From Gemmatimonadota bacterium (GTDB taxonomy: Bacteria > Gemmatimonadota > Gemmatimonadetes > Gemmatimonadales > GWC2-71-9): DNA of 10,046 nt. The first letter of the stretch is position 1, and every line of letters starts with the position of its first letter. The position numbers were made by a program, and so were the translations under genes. Below, one piece after another: positions 1 to 6,568 of the stretch. The notes beneath the pieces are model-generated. The model ran no database searches. It saw nothing but the letters and a program-made list of their open reading frames with translations, and was not told the origin of the DNA. The DNA is taken from contig JACZUR010000059.1 of NCBI GenBank assembly GCA_022573095.1, positions 1-10,046 on the forward strand, in the 5' to 3' direction.

Positions 1-153
1 CGTACTTCAGCAGGATATTTCGTGCTCTAGCTGACAGCAACTCAAGCCCCCTTGTGACAGGACTCGCTGTTCAGGATCGTGCGGTAGCATGAAAGGCTGC
101 AGGCGGGCTCAGGTTTGGCGGTCATTTTGTTGAGCGTCGCACAAGTTCTTGGT
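1..153. other. Stretch after lpxK with no confident gene
   Basis: This stretch lies past the lpxK stop. I see no strong hairpin with a T run and no RNA gene. Three weak coding possibilities exist. A minus-strand ATG at 125 opens a 27-residue frame ending at 42, rich in Cys, with no ribosome binding site. A minus-strand TTG at 40, preceded by AAGGGGG about seven bases upstream, opens a frame reading LLSARARNILLKY off the window edge and could be the start of the next operon gene. A plus-strand frame open from the edge ends in TGA at 90-92 and could be the tail of a convergent gene. Sequence beyond position 1 would decide among them. Confidence 0.4.
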
Positions 154-1185
154 TTATCCCAACATCAATTCCGGCGATTCTCTCGATCGCTCGGACAAAG
201 CTGCGAGGAACATTTCTTGTCCTACATCCCACGCGACGTCGAGTACAGCAACCAAAGGCTCCGGGACCGCCGCGGGCCAGCGATTGCGGAGCTTAACGGC
301 ATCTTTCTCAGTCACTACAACGTAATCAACTTCTTTGCCCATCTGTACTATTCGGCCAATCTCTCGATCTGAGAATCTGTGGTGATCGGCTCTCCACAGG
401 GGTGCCACGGACATCCCTAACATTTCTAGCTGGGCGTGAAAGAGATCCGGGTGGGCGATACCGGCCACAGCCAAGACGCGGCAGCCCCGGAGTTCTGCAC
501 CTTCCACTCGCACCCGTGCGCGCAGTCCGTGAAAGCAGCGTACGCTTAGGTGGACCACAGCAAAAGGGATCTGGGCGGAAGCTCCAAGGCGCTGTGCCAA
601 GGCCGCTGCCTGATCCAGTTCCGCTGTCTTGCGAGTCACGACGAGGATGTCAGCCCTCGCAAGCGTCCTCAGATCTTCTCGCCACGGTCCGGCGGGAAGC
701 GGAAGTCGCCGTCGATTCATTGACTCGGCGCCAATTAACACAACGTTCAAGTTCGGCTTGATCTCCAGGCGCTGAAACGCGTCATCGAGGATGGCCACGT
801 CGCAGCTCAGATTTCTCGCCCGCTGAACTCCGCGGCGACGGTTTGGATCCTCGACGACGACGATCCCCGGCCCTGCCAACTTCCGATGGAGGGCTGCTTC
901 GTCGTTCCCGTGTCCGCGCAGTACGATAGCCGGTCGATGTCCTCGAGCCTGAAGAGTGCGGGCCATCCAGTTCGAAATCGGTGTCTTACCTGTTCCGCCA
1001 ACGCTCAAGTTTCCCACTGAAATAGCAGGCAGAGCTAGGCGATGAACAGGAAGGAAGCCCCGTCGATAGGCAGTGGCATGCAGCGACACGGCGGTTCGGA
1101 ACATCAAGGAGGCTGGATAGGATGCCAGACGTGCCGCCCTGGAAGCTGCCGAACCACCATACCAAAGCCACCGCTGAGCTAGCAT
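154..1185 (-). CDS. lpxK: LpxK, tetraacyldisaccharide 4'-kinase
   Basis: LpxK phosphorylates the 4' position of the tetraacyl disaccharide to make lipid IV-A, on the inner membrane. I chose the ATG at 1185 (343 residues). It overlaps the acyltransferase stop by seven bases and gives a family-typical N-terminus: an amphipathic, arginine- and alanine-rich membrane-binding helix (about 10-45) before the P loop. The frame continues 124 codons upstream to 1557, but only through the acyltransferase gene, so that extension is not credible. The Walker A region is SVGNLSVGGTGKTP (56-69). The Walker B-like motif is DDAFQR (134-139), where DDGFQH is most familiar. The catalytic DHH is at 267-269 in RADHHRFS, and TEKDAVKL (292-299) is the usual late motif. 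Residues 88-112 carry a shortened form of the RGYG...GDE region (RGHGNDE). No clear terminator follows the stop. Confidence 0.94.
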   Translation of the reverse strand: MLAQRWLWYGGSAASRAARLASYPASLMFRTAVSLHATAYRRGFLPVHRLALPAISVGNLSVGGTGKTPISNWMARTLQARGHRPAIVLRGHGNDEAALHRKLAGPGIVVVEDPNRRRGVQRARNLSCDVAILDDAFQRLEIKPNLNVVLIGAESMNRRRLPLPAGPWREDLRTLARADILVVTRKTAELDQAAALAQRLGASAQIPFAVVHLSVRCFHGLRARVRVEGAELRGCRVLAVAGIAHPDLFHAQLEMLGMSVAPLWRADHHRFSDREIGRIVQMGKEVDYVVVTEKDAVKLRNRWPAAVPEPLVAVLDVAWDVGQEMFLAALSERSRESPELMLG

Positions 1186-1796
1186 GTCGCCCGCCGGTTG
1201 GCACACTCGAGTCCCCACTGAAGTTGGCGGACTCCCTGCTGGAGTCCTTTCCTCCCATGCGGGATTGCGATCGGATCTCCATAGACTATGCGAACGCGGG
1301 CGAATGGTCTCGGAACCACAAAACCGTCCCAGGAACGTAGCCGCCAGCATTTCGATACGAACGCACCTATAGGGACGAGGCACGCCCCGCTTTTTTGGGC
1401 TGCGAAGACGGCACCCGGTTTGGCTACTCGAGCCGGTCCCCTGGGGCCATCGGGAGTAATCCCTACTTCGCCGCCATCCCTTAACGTTCTGAGCATTCCC
1501 AGCGCTCCCCGCACACCCAGCCGCGTGCTCGACCCTCGAATGGAGCGGTATCCCCACTGCTGGGCTGCCGCAACCAGATATCCTCCATCTCGGTGTGAAC
1601 TCACGAGTAGTGAAGTGTCCTTAGAGCCGTGATTCAAGAGCACCGGAAGAAGAGTCGCGTGCCAAGTGGCAAGAATTACCGAAGAGTTCTCACGTCGCAG
1701 ACGGGTGTATTCATGCACACCGACAACCTCGACCCTCCACGTCCGCGCCAGGAGTCTGAGAACGGAGCGCATCACGAGATAGGCTGCGCTCCTCAT
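1179..1796 (-). CDS. DUF374 (COG2121) lysophospholipid acyltransferase family protein
   Basis: This 205-residue protein matches the DUF374 branch of the PlsC-like acyltransferases. Motifs in order are ATWHATLLP (43-51), SSHRDGGYL (66-74), RGSSTRLG (87-94, usually RGSSTRGG), GITPDGPRGP (112-121) and a KPGAVFAAQKSG stretch (126-137). The His-Arg-Asp segment is probably the acceptor site, and the PDGPRGP loop the conserved substrate-binding element. A short hydrophobic-basic N-terminus (AAYLVMRSVLRLLARTW) suggests inner membrane association. The exact substrate of DUF374 proteins is not established from sequence. Its position between lpxB and lpxK suggests acylation of a lipid A precursor or a linked phospholipid, but this is inference. 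It is not a typical LpxL/LpxM, which are about 300 residues. It begins on the lpxB stop (ATGA) and its TAG overlaps the lpxK start by seven bases. Confidence 0.88.
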   Translation of the reverse strand: MRSAAYLVMRSVLRLLARTWRVEVVGVHEYTRLRRENSSVILATWHATLLPVLLNHGSKDTSLLVSSHRDGGYLVAAAQQWGYRSIRGSSTRLGVRGALGMLRTLRDGGEVGITPDGPRGPARVAKPGAVFAAQKSGACLVPIGAFVSKCWRLRSWDGFVVPRPFARVRIVYGDPIAIPHGRKGLQQGVRQLQWGLECANRRATC

Positions 1797-2923
1797 GCAA
1801 CGAGTTTGGCTGCGAGGCCGGCCACTCGTTTGCCGGCCCCGGGGTGCCCCAGAGACCTACGTACCTGTATGAATGCTTCTCTCTGTCGCTGCGCGGCGAC
1901 GCTACTTGCATCAAGCAATGGTGCGGCCGCGTCTGCAAGCTTTTCGCTCGTTACCTGTCCCTGGATGAACTCCGGAACCACTCTAGCGTCGGCGATGAGG
2001 TTGACCAGGGCTATGTGGCGTACTTTGACTAACCGGCGCGCAACAAAGAAGCTGATCGGGTGCATACGATACGCAACGACCATGGGCGTGTCGGACAGCG
2101 CGCATTCGAGAACGGTAGTTCCCGACTTGCAAATGGCTGCATCGGCCGCCGCAAGTATAATCTGCGCCGAATGGTCACAATAGATAAAGCCCTGATCCGC
2201 GTTGCTGTCATGGCGTGGCGACGCAACTATGACGTGCAAGTCGGGTATTCGCGATCGCAAAGTATGAGCAGCGCGTTCAAATGTTTTCCACATGCGGGCG
2301 ATTTCGGCTTCCCGACTGCCGGGGAAGAGACTCAATACCGGTACGCCATCCGGTATCCCAAATTTCGCTCGCGCGTCCTTCCGGCTAGGGGCCGGTGGCC
2401 GGTCCAGAAGCGGGTGGCCGACAAACTGCGCTGTCAAGCCCAGCGATCTGAAATATTCGCGCTCGAACGGGAGCACGACGGCTAAAGCCGATACATCTCT
2501 CTTGATCCGTTTTGCTCGCCCCGCATTCCAAGCCCACAGCTGCGGCGCGACATAATACAGCACGGGGGTCCGCATTTTGCTTGCTACGCTGGCAACTCTA
2601 AGATTGAACCCAGGATAATCGATGAGGATTACAAGATCATACGTTCGTTTCTTCAGCCGCCGCGACAAGTCGTGAAACAACTTGAGATGAGCTGGGACCC
2701 GCGCCGCGGTTTCAGCAAGTCCCATTACAGTTAGAGATTCGATGCGCGCGATCACGGATACGTCCTCCCGGGCAAGCATACTGCCTCCCACGACGTCTAC
2801 GTGAAGCCCGGGAATCAATGAGTGCAGCTGGCGTACCACGTCCGCCCCATAAATGTCTGCGGACCTCTCGCCAGTGACAAGAAGGATTTGGTTCACAGGC
2901 GGTGCGTATGTCCGTCCCATCAT
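1793..2923 (-). CDS. lpxB: LpxB, lipid-A-disaccharide synthase
   Basis: LpxB is a GT-B (family GT19) glycosyltransferase that joins lipid X to UDP-diacylglucosamine at the inner face of the inner membrane. I chose the ATG at 2923 (376 residues), which forms an ATGA overlap with the lpxA stop; a second ATG follows at once at 2920. The frame is open 24 codons further upstream, but that stretch is inside lpxA. Visible family motifs are IDYPGFNL (catalytic Asp region, about 100-107), YYVAPQLWAWN (about 124-134), FVGHPLLD, LFPGSREAEI, CKSGTTVLECAL and NLIADARVVPEFIQ. The N-terminal motif reads GERSAD (18-23) where GEASGD is usual, keeping the Glu, Ser and Asp but not the second Gly. The closing LGHPGAGKRVAGLAAKL matches the family's usual L-G-x-x-G-A-x-x-R-x-A end. 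The stop overlaps the acyltransferase start as ATGA. Confidence 0.95.
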   Translation of the reverse strand: MMGRTYAPPVNQILLVTGERSADIYGADVVRQLHSLIPGLHVDVVGGSMLAREDVSVIARIESLTVMGLAETAARVPAHLKLFHDLSRRLKKRTYDLVILIDYPGFNLRVASVASKMRTPVLYYVAPQLWAWNAGRAKRIKRDVSALAVVLPFEREYFRSLGLTAQFVGHPLLDRPPAPSRKDARAKFGIPDGVPVLSLFPGSREAEIARMWKTFERAAHTLRSRIPDLHVIVASPRHDSNADQGFIYCDHSAQIILAAADAAICKSGTTVLECALSDTPMVVAYRMHPISFFVARRLVKVRHIALVNLIADARVVPEFIQGQVTSEKLADAAAPLLDASSVAAQRQREAFIQVRRSLGHPGAGKRVAGLAAKLVA

Positions 2924-3693
2924 CGTGTGACGCCACGTGCAGAATGGGACAGGAACTCCAACAAGCTGCTGACTTCCGGTACGTCGCCGTCGCACTCTTC
3001 CAGTTGGGAGATCGCGACGGGAAACGGAACGTCGGAGTTGAAGAGAATTCTGTAGGCGTGCTTCAGCGCAAGTCGCGATTCCGCGCTCACTCCCAATCGG
3101 CGAAGGCCCACCGTATTGGTTCCATAGAGCTTTAGTGGACTTCCCGCGGCCTTCACGTACGGCGCGACGTCTCGGGCGACGTGTGATCCTCCACCGATAA
3201 ACGCCTGTGTTCCAACTCGTACGAACTGATGAATTGAAGTTGAGCCTCCTATCGTGGCACCGTTGCCGATACCTACGTGGCCGCCGACCTGGACCCCGTT
3301 TGACAGGACAACATCATCACCGATCCGGCAGTCGTGCGCGACGTGAACGTACGACATGAGTAGGCATCGGGCGCCAATGGAAGTTCGCTTTGAGGCCGAC
3401 GTCCCCCTGTTGATCGTAACATACTCACGGATACGAGTAGCCTTACCTATCTCCACCCAAGTGGTCTCACCCGCAAACTTCATGTCCTGCGGGTCACTTC
3501 CAATGACTGCTCCGGAACCTAGATAACATCCGGAGTCAATGTTGGTGTTGCATTCTATGGTAACTCGCGATGCAATCTCGGTGTCGTCACCGATCCGTAC
3601 ATTCGGACCTATGATTGCGAACGCGCCGACACGAACGTGTCTTCCCAGCTCGGCACTTTCGTCCACGAGAGCGGTTGGGTGAACGGTAGTCAT
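2920..3693 (-). CDS. lpxA: LpxA, UDP-N-acetylglucosamine O-acyltransferase
   Basis: LpxA transfers a hydroxyacyl chain from ACP to the 3-OH of UDP-GlcNAc, the first step of lipid A synthesis. It is 257 residues (E. coli 262). The beta-helix of hexapeptide repeats covers about 1-185 and a helical C-terminal domain covers about 190-257. The catalytic histidine is H120 in VAHDC, equivalent to E. coli H125. HQF (155-157) and the following I-G-G-G (166-169) align with E. coli H160-F162 and the chain-length ruler G173. By this count the ruler position is G168, a small residue compatible with a longer acyl chain. The segment AAGSPLKLYGTN (182-193) replaces the E. coli AQGNHATPFGVN. The start overlaps the fabZ stop as ATGA, and the stop overlaps the lpxB start the same way. 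Confidence 0.96.
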   Translation of the reverse strand: MTTVHPTALVDESAELGRHVRVGAFAIIGPNVRIGDDTEIASRVTIECNTNIDSGCYLGSGAVIGSDPQDMKFAGETTWVEIGKATRIREYVTINRGTSASKRTSIGARCLLMSYVHVAHDCRIGDDVVLSNGVQVGGHVGIGNGATIGGSTSIHQFVRVGTQAFIGGGSHVARDVAPYVKAAGSPLKLYGTNTVGLRRLGVSAESRLALKHAYRILFNSDVPFPVAISQLEECDGDVPEVSSLLEFLSHSARGVTR

Positions 3694-4133
3694 CTGTCCA
3701 TTATGCGGGCCATCATCTCGGCCTCTGCCACAACGCGTCCATCCACCTTTGCCTCACCGCGCATTCGGCAGGTCTTTCCGCGAAACTGTATCATCTCGAC
3801 TTCGAGTCGAAGCTGATCGCCGGGAGTTACCGGCTGACGAAACTTCACCTTGTCCAACGACATGAAGTAAACAACCTTACTGTCGGGGTCTTCGACATGA
3901 TCCATTAGCAGCATCCCACCGGTCTGCGCCATGGCCTCGACCACGAGGACCCCAGGCATCACGGGGTGTCCCGGGAAGTGACCCTGAAAGTACGGTTCAT
4001 TGATCGTAACGTTCTTGATGCCGACAATACGTTTCCCGGCTTCAATCTCGACTATTTTGTCAACTAGCAGCATCGGGTAACGATGAGGGAGAACCTTCAT
4101 AATTCCCTGCACGTCTATGATCTTGGATTCCAT
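3690..4133 (-). CDS. fabZ: FabZ, (3R)-hydroxyacyl-ACP dehydratase
   Basis: FabZ removes water from (3R)-hydroxyacyl-ACP in type II fatty acid synthesis. It therefore competes with LpxA and LpxD for the same hydroxyacyl-ACP, which explains its place in this operon. The 147-residue protein has the hot-dog fold. The catalytic histidine is H52 in GHFPGHPVMPGV, and the catalytic glutamate is E66 in VVEAMAQTGG. The N-terminal I-x-x-V-L-P-H-R-Y-P segment (11-20) and the late F-R-G-K-T (117-121) are typical. Full length compared with E. coli FabZ (151). It begins three bases after the lpxC stop and ends in an ATGA overlap with lpxA. Confidence 0.96.
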   Translation of the reverse strand: MESKIIDVQGIMKVLPHRYPMLLVDKIVEIEAGKRIVGIKNVTINEPYFQGHFPGHPVMPGVLVVEAMAQTGGMLLMDHVEDPDSKVVYFMSLDKVKFRQPVTPGDQLRLEVEMIQFRGKTCRMRGEAKVDGRVVAEAEMMARIMDR

Positions 4134-4136
4134 ATC

Positions 4137-4964
4137 TCAGAATTCCTTGAGTGATCGAACGAGCGCAATGTTCCCCGTATGACTGGGGCGGTAGGCCTCT
4201 ACGCTACAGCGAATACGCCGGGCGAGCAGGCAGAGGTCTCCCAGTAAGTCCAGCATCTTGTGACGCACGAATTCGTCTGGCCATCTCAGTTCGGTACCGT
4301 CAACGCCGTCGTCGGTCAGCACAACGACGTTGTCGAGAGCGGCTCCCTGGATAAGACCTTTGTCCAGAAGCTCTTGTCCTTCCGCGAGAAATCCGAACGT
4401 TCGGGCGTCGGCAATCTCACGCTCGAATGTTTCCTGCGAGAGAGAAAACGCAGCGGATTGTTTCCCGATGGCATCATGATCCCAATCAATGGTAACGGAT
4501 ACTTTGGGGTGCGCCGAGGGGCATACCTTGTAAGAGGATGACCCGGTCTCGACCGTGAAGGAAGCCGACAGTTCGAGTTCATCCGCTTCACCATCGACCT
4601 CGATGACGGTGGACTCCTGCAACGCAGCGAAATAGCTCCTGGCGCTCCCGTCCATTATAGGGAGTTCAGGTCCGTCGAGTTCAATCACAAGATCGTCGAT
4701 GTTCAATGAAGCAACTGAGGCTAGCAGATGTTCCGTTGTGGCAACCGTAGCGTCTCCATCGGCCAAGCAGGTGTGGCGGCTAGTGTCTGTTACGAAATCC
4801 ACCGTGGCAGGTATCTCCGGCCGGCCCGGCAAATCCGTTCTTCTAAACTTAATGCCGGAGCCAGGGGCGCCGGGAAGAAAGCGCACCGCACATTGCTCCC
4901 CGGTGTGGAGACCGATGCCGCTGAGTGCGGCGCTGCCGGCAATGGACCTCCTACGTATTGTCAC
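4137..4964 (-). CDS. lpxC: LpxC, UDP-3-O-acyl-N-acetylglucosamine deacetylase
   Basis: LpxC is the zinc-dependent deacetylase that performs the committed, second step of lipid A synthesis. Counting from the GTG at 4964 (275 residues), the zinc ligands are H79 (TTEHLLAS), H235 and D239 (FVRHKMLDLLGDL). The general base is E78. H262 in PSHTGN occupies the place of E. coli H265. The N-terminal fold signature SGIGLHTGE (15-23) and the D-G-P-E-L-P-I-M-D-G-S segment (97-107) are typical. An ATG at 4991 would add nine residues (MRLRISSSP), but family members usually begin just before the T-I-x-R-x-x-I-A-G strand, so the GTG is preferred. This start lies inside the last codons of lpxD (14-base overlap). 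The C-terminus is compact, about 30 residues shorter than E. coli LpxC (305). The stop is three bases before fabZ. Confidence 0.95.
   Translation of the reverse strand: MTIRRRSIAGSAALSGIGLHTGEQCAVRFLPGAPGSGIKFRRTDLPGRPEIPATVDFVTDTSRHTCLADGDATVATTEHLLASVASLNIDDLVIELDGPELPIMDGSARSYFAALQESTVIEVDGEADELELSASFTVETGSSSYKVCPSAHPKVSVTIDWDHDAIGKQSAAFSLSQETFEREIADARTFGFLAEGQELLDKGLIQGAALDNVVVLTDDGVDGTELRWPDEFVRHKMLDLLGDLCLLARRIRCSVEAYRPSHTGNIALVRSLKEF
4144..4148 (-). promoter_or_regulatory. Shine-Dalgarno site for fabZ inside the end of lpxC
   Basis: AAGGA on the minus strand lies 10 bases before the fabZ ATG and is formed by the last Lys and Glu codons of lpxC. It is one of the few recognisable ribosome binding sites in the operon, since most of the other starts rely on stop-start overlap. 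It supports translation of fabZ as a separate protein rather than by readthrough from lpxC. Confidence 0.5.
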
Positions 4965-5982
4965 GGGACTTGACGAGATCCTCAATCTCATCCACTAACG
5001 GCGCAATTCGCGCGAGAGCGGCGGCTTGTCGCAGGACGTTGCGGTGGCTCCGGGCCGGATACCCGGACACAGTAGCGTCGGGAGGGATATCTCCGATAAC
5101 GCCACTCTGCGCGGCGACTCTTGCTCTCGAACCTACGCGCACATGACCGGCCAGTCCCGCCTGGCCCGCGAGGATCGCTTTCTCACCCACTTCAGTACTA
5201 CCCGCTACTCCCACCTGCGCTAGGATAATGCAGGCGGCGCCTATGCGCACGTTGTGGGCGATATGTACGAGATTGTCGATCTTTGTACCCGCTCCGACCA
5301 CGGTATCGCTCAGCGTTCCCCGGTCGATGGTGGTGTTCGCGCCGATCTCCACATCGCTCTCGATGAGGCACCGGCCGAGCTGCGGGATTCGTAAGTGCGC
5401 GGTTTCCTCAGCCGTGAATCCGAAACCCGGAGTTCCGATGCGCGCGCCGCTCTTCACGCGAATACGATCTCCCAACACCGCCTTCCCGCAAATGGTCACG
5501 TCGTCGTCGAGGATACAGTTGTTGCCAATAATGGCGCCTTGAAGAATATGAGCGCCGGCCCCGATGACACAGTCGCTGCCGATCGTAACATCACCCTCTA
5601 TAACGCTGTGGTGGCCGATGGCAATCCTGCCCTCCCAGCTCACGCCCCTCCCCAGTGCAACGCTAGGAGACACTCCCCACACAGGCGGTGGGCTTGGGTA
5701 CATCGTTTCCAGGAGACAGCGCAGCGCGCCGTGCGGATCTTCCACCAGAATACGACTTGCCGGGCCTGGGGGAAGATCGGTTAATTTTGCGTCTACCAGA
5801 ACCGAGCCGGCCTCTGTCTTTCCAAAGGCTGCGAGATACCGGCGGGACGCGAGAAAGGAGATGTCGCCGCGGCGGGCAGATTCGAGATCCGCCACCCCGG
5901 CGACTCTAATGCTCGCTGATCCAACTAACTTCCCGCCGACCAGCTCCGCTACTTGACCCGTAGTTAGTACGACGGGTGGCAT
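4951..5982 (-). CDS. lpxD: LpxD, UDP-3-O-acylglucosamine N-acyltransferase
   Basis: LpxD adds the second hydroxyacyl chain, from acyl-ACP, to the 2-amino group of UDP-3-O-acylglucosamine. This is the third step of lipid A synthesis, in the cytoplasm. The protein is 343 residues, close to the family norm of about 340. An N-terminal uridine-binding domain (about 1-100; LxxGDISFLASRRYL at 34-50) is followed by a left-handed parallel beta-helix of hexapeptide repeats (about 105-305). A short helical C-terminus (about 315-343) closes it. The catalytic histidine is H243 in NLVHIAHNV, equivalent to E. coli H239. H280 in LAGHVRVG probably matches E. coli H276. I chose the ATG at 5982; a TTG codon directly before it at 5985 would add one methionine. 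AAGG lies about 10 bases upstream of the ATG. The 3' end overlaps the lpxC start by 14 bases. Confidence 0.95.
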   Translation of the reverse strand: MPPVVLTTGQVAELVGGKLVGSASIRVAGVADLESARRGDISFLASRRYLAAFGKTEAGSVLVDAKLTDLPPGPASRILVEDPHGALRCLLETMYPSPPPVWGVSPSVALGRGVSWEGRIAIGHHSVIEGDVTIGSDCVIGAGAHILQGAIIGNNCILDDDVTICGKAVLGDRIRVKSGARIGTPGFGFTAEETAHLRIPQLGRCLIESDVEIGANTTIDRGTLSDTVVGAGTKIDNLVHIAHNVRIGAACIILAQVGVAGSTEVGEKAILAGQAGLAGHVRVGSRARVAAQSGVIGDIPPDATVSGYPARSHRNVLRQAAALARIAPLVDEIEDLVKSRDNT

Positions 5983-5995
5983 CAAAGGACCAGCC

Positions 5996-6553
5996 TTACT
6001 GCTGGGCCTGTAACCTTTGGATCACAGTGCCTGTGAGGTCAAGAGAGCGGTCGGCGGCGACGACGCCGGAACCTTGAGCCGAGACGTCCCATATCATGGC
6101 GAGGTTTCTCTCGGCTCGCAGTCCCTCGATGACGCTCGACACCCGTTCTTCAATCGGACCGACCAGTTCGCGTTCGCGCCGCGAAGCCTCGACCTGGAGC
6201 TGCTGCGCGCGTGTCCCGTTGCTTTGCTGGAGTTGACGCAGCTGCTCTTCCCTTTGTTGACGCACTGACGGACTTAGTACGACCGACGACCTGTCGAAGT
6301 CAGCGATAGCCGAATCGAGCTCCGACTGCAACAGTTGAATCCGTCGTTGGTATCCCTGCATTTCGACGGCAAAAGTAGATTCGGCTTCCACGTAACCCGG
6401 GGTCTGCTGCATGATGATGGAGACGTTCACCCACGCCACACCTGCGACGTTCTGCGTTGCCGGCGTTTCCCCGCCCTGAGTGAACGCTAGTCCGGTTACT
6501 AAGAGCAACGGCGCTGCCACCGCAATTCGTGCGACATTATTTTTCAGTTCCAT
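5996..6553 (-). CDS. ompH: OmpH/Skp-family periplasmic chaperone
   Basis: Skp-type chaperones are trimers with tentacle-like helices that hold unfolded outer membrane proteins in the periplasm on the way to BamA. This 185-residue protein has an N-terminal export signal (residues 1 to about 25: basic start, then a run of A, L and V). Next comes the core strand VAWVNVSIIMQQTPGY (37-53), and then a long charged, glutamine-rich coiled coil (about 57-145). The C-terminal strand and helix read VVAADRSLDLTGTVIQRL, matching the family's usual closing D-x-S-L-D-L-T pattern. It is slightly longer than E. coli Skp (161 residues). It starts 15 bases after the bamA stop and ends 13 bases before the lpxD ATG, the same bamA-skp-lpxD order as in Proteobacteria. 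Sequence conservation in this family is low, so the call leans on architecture plus position. Confidence 0.9.
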   Translation of the reverse strand: MELKNNVARIAVAAPLLLVTGLAFTQGGETPATQNVAGVAWVNVSIIMQQTPGYVEAESTFAVEMQGYQRRIQLLQSELDSAIADFDRSSVVLSPSVRQQREEQLRQLQQSNGTRAQQLQVEASRRERELVGPIEERVSSVIEGLRAERNLAMIWDVSAQGSGVVAADRSLDLTGTVIQRLQAQQ

Positions 6554-6568
6554 AGCTCTGTACTCGCT

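Noticed and set aside
42..125. 27-residue Cys-containing minus-strand frame after lpxK
   Set aside because: It is very short, has no ribosome binding site, no known family, and is equally likely by chance.
1186..1557. 124-codon upstream extension of the lpxK reading frame
   Set aside because: It lies wholly inside the well-supported acyltransferase gene in another frame, shows no family similarity, and the ATG at 1185 gives a normal LpxK length.
1629..2183. 184-residue plus-strand open frame opposite lpxB and the acyltransferase
   Set aside because: It is antisense to two clearly conserved genes, has no recognisable domain, and its composition looks like a reverse-strand shadow.
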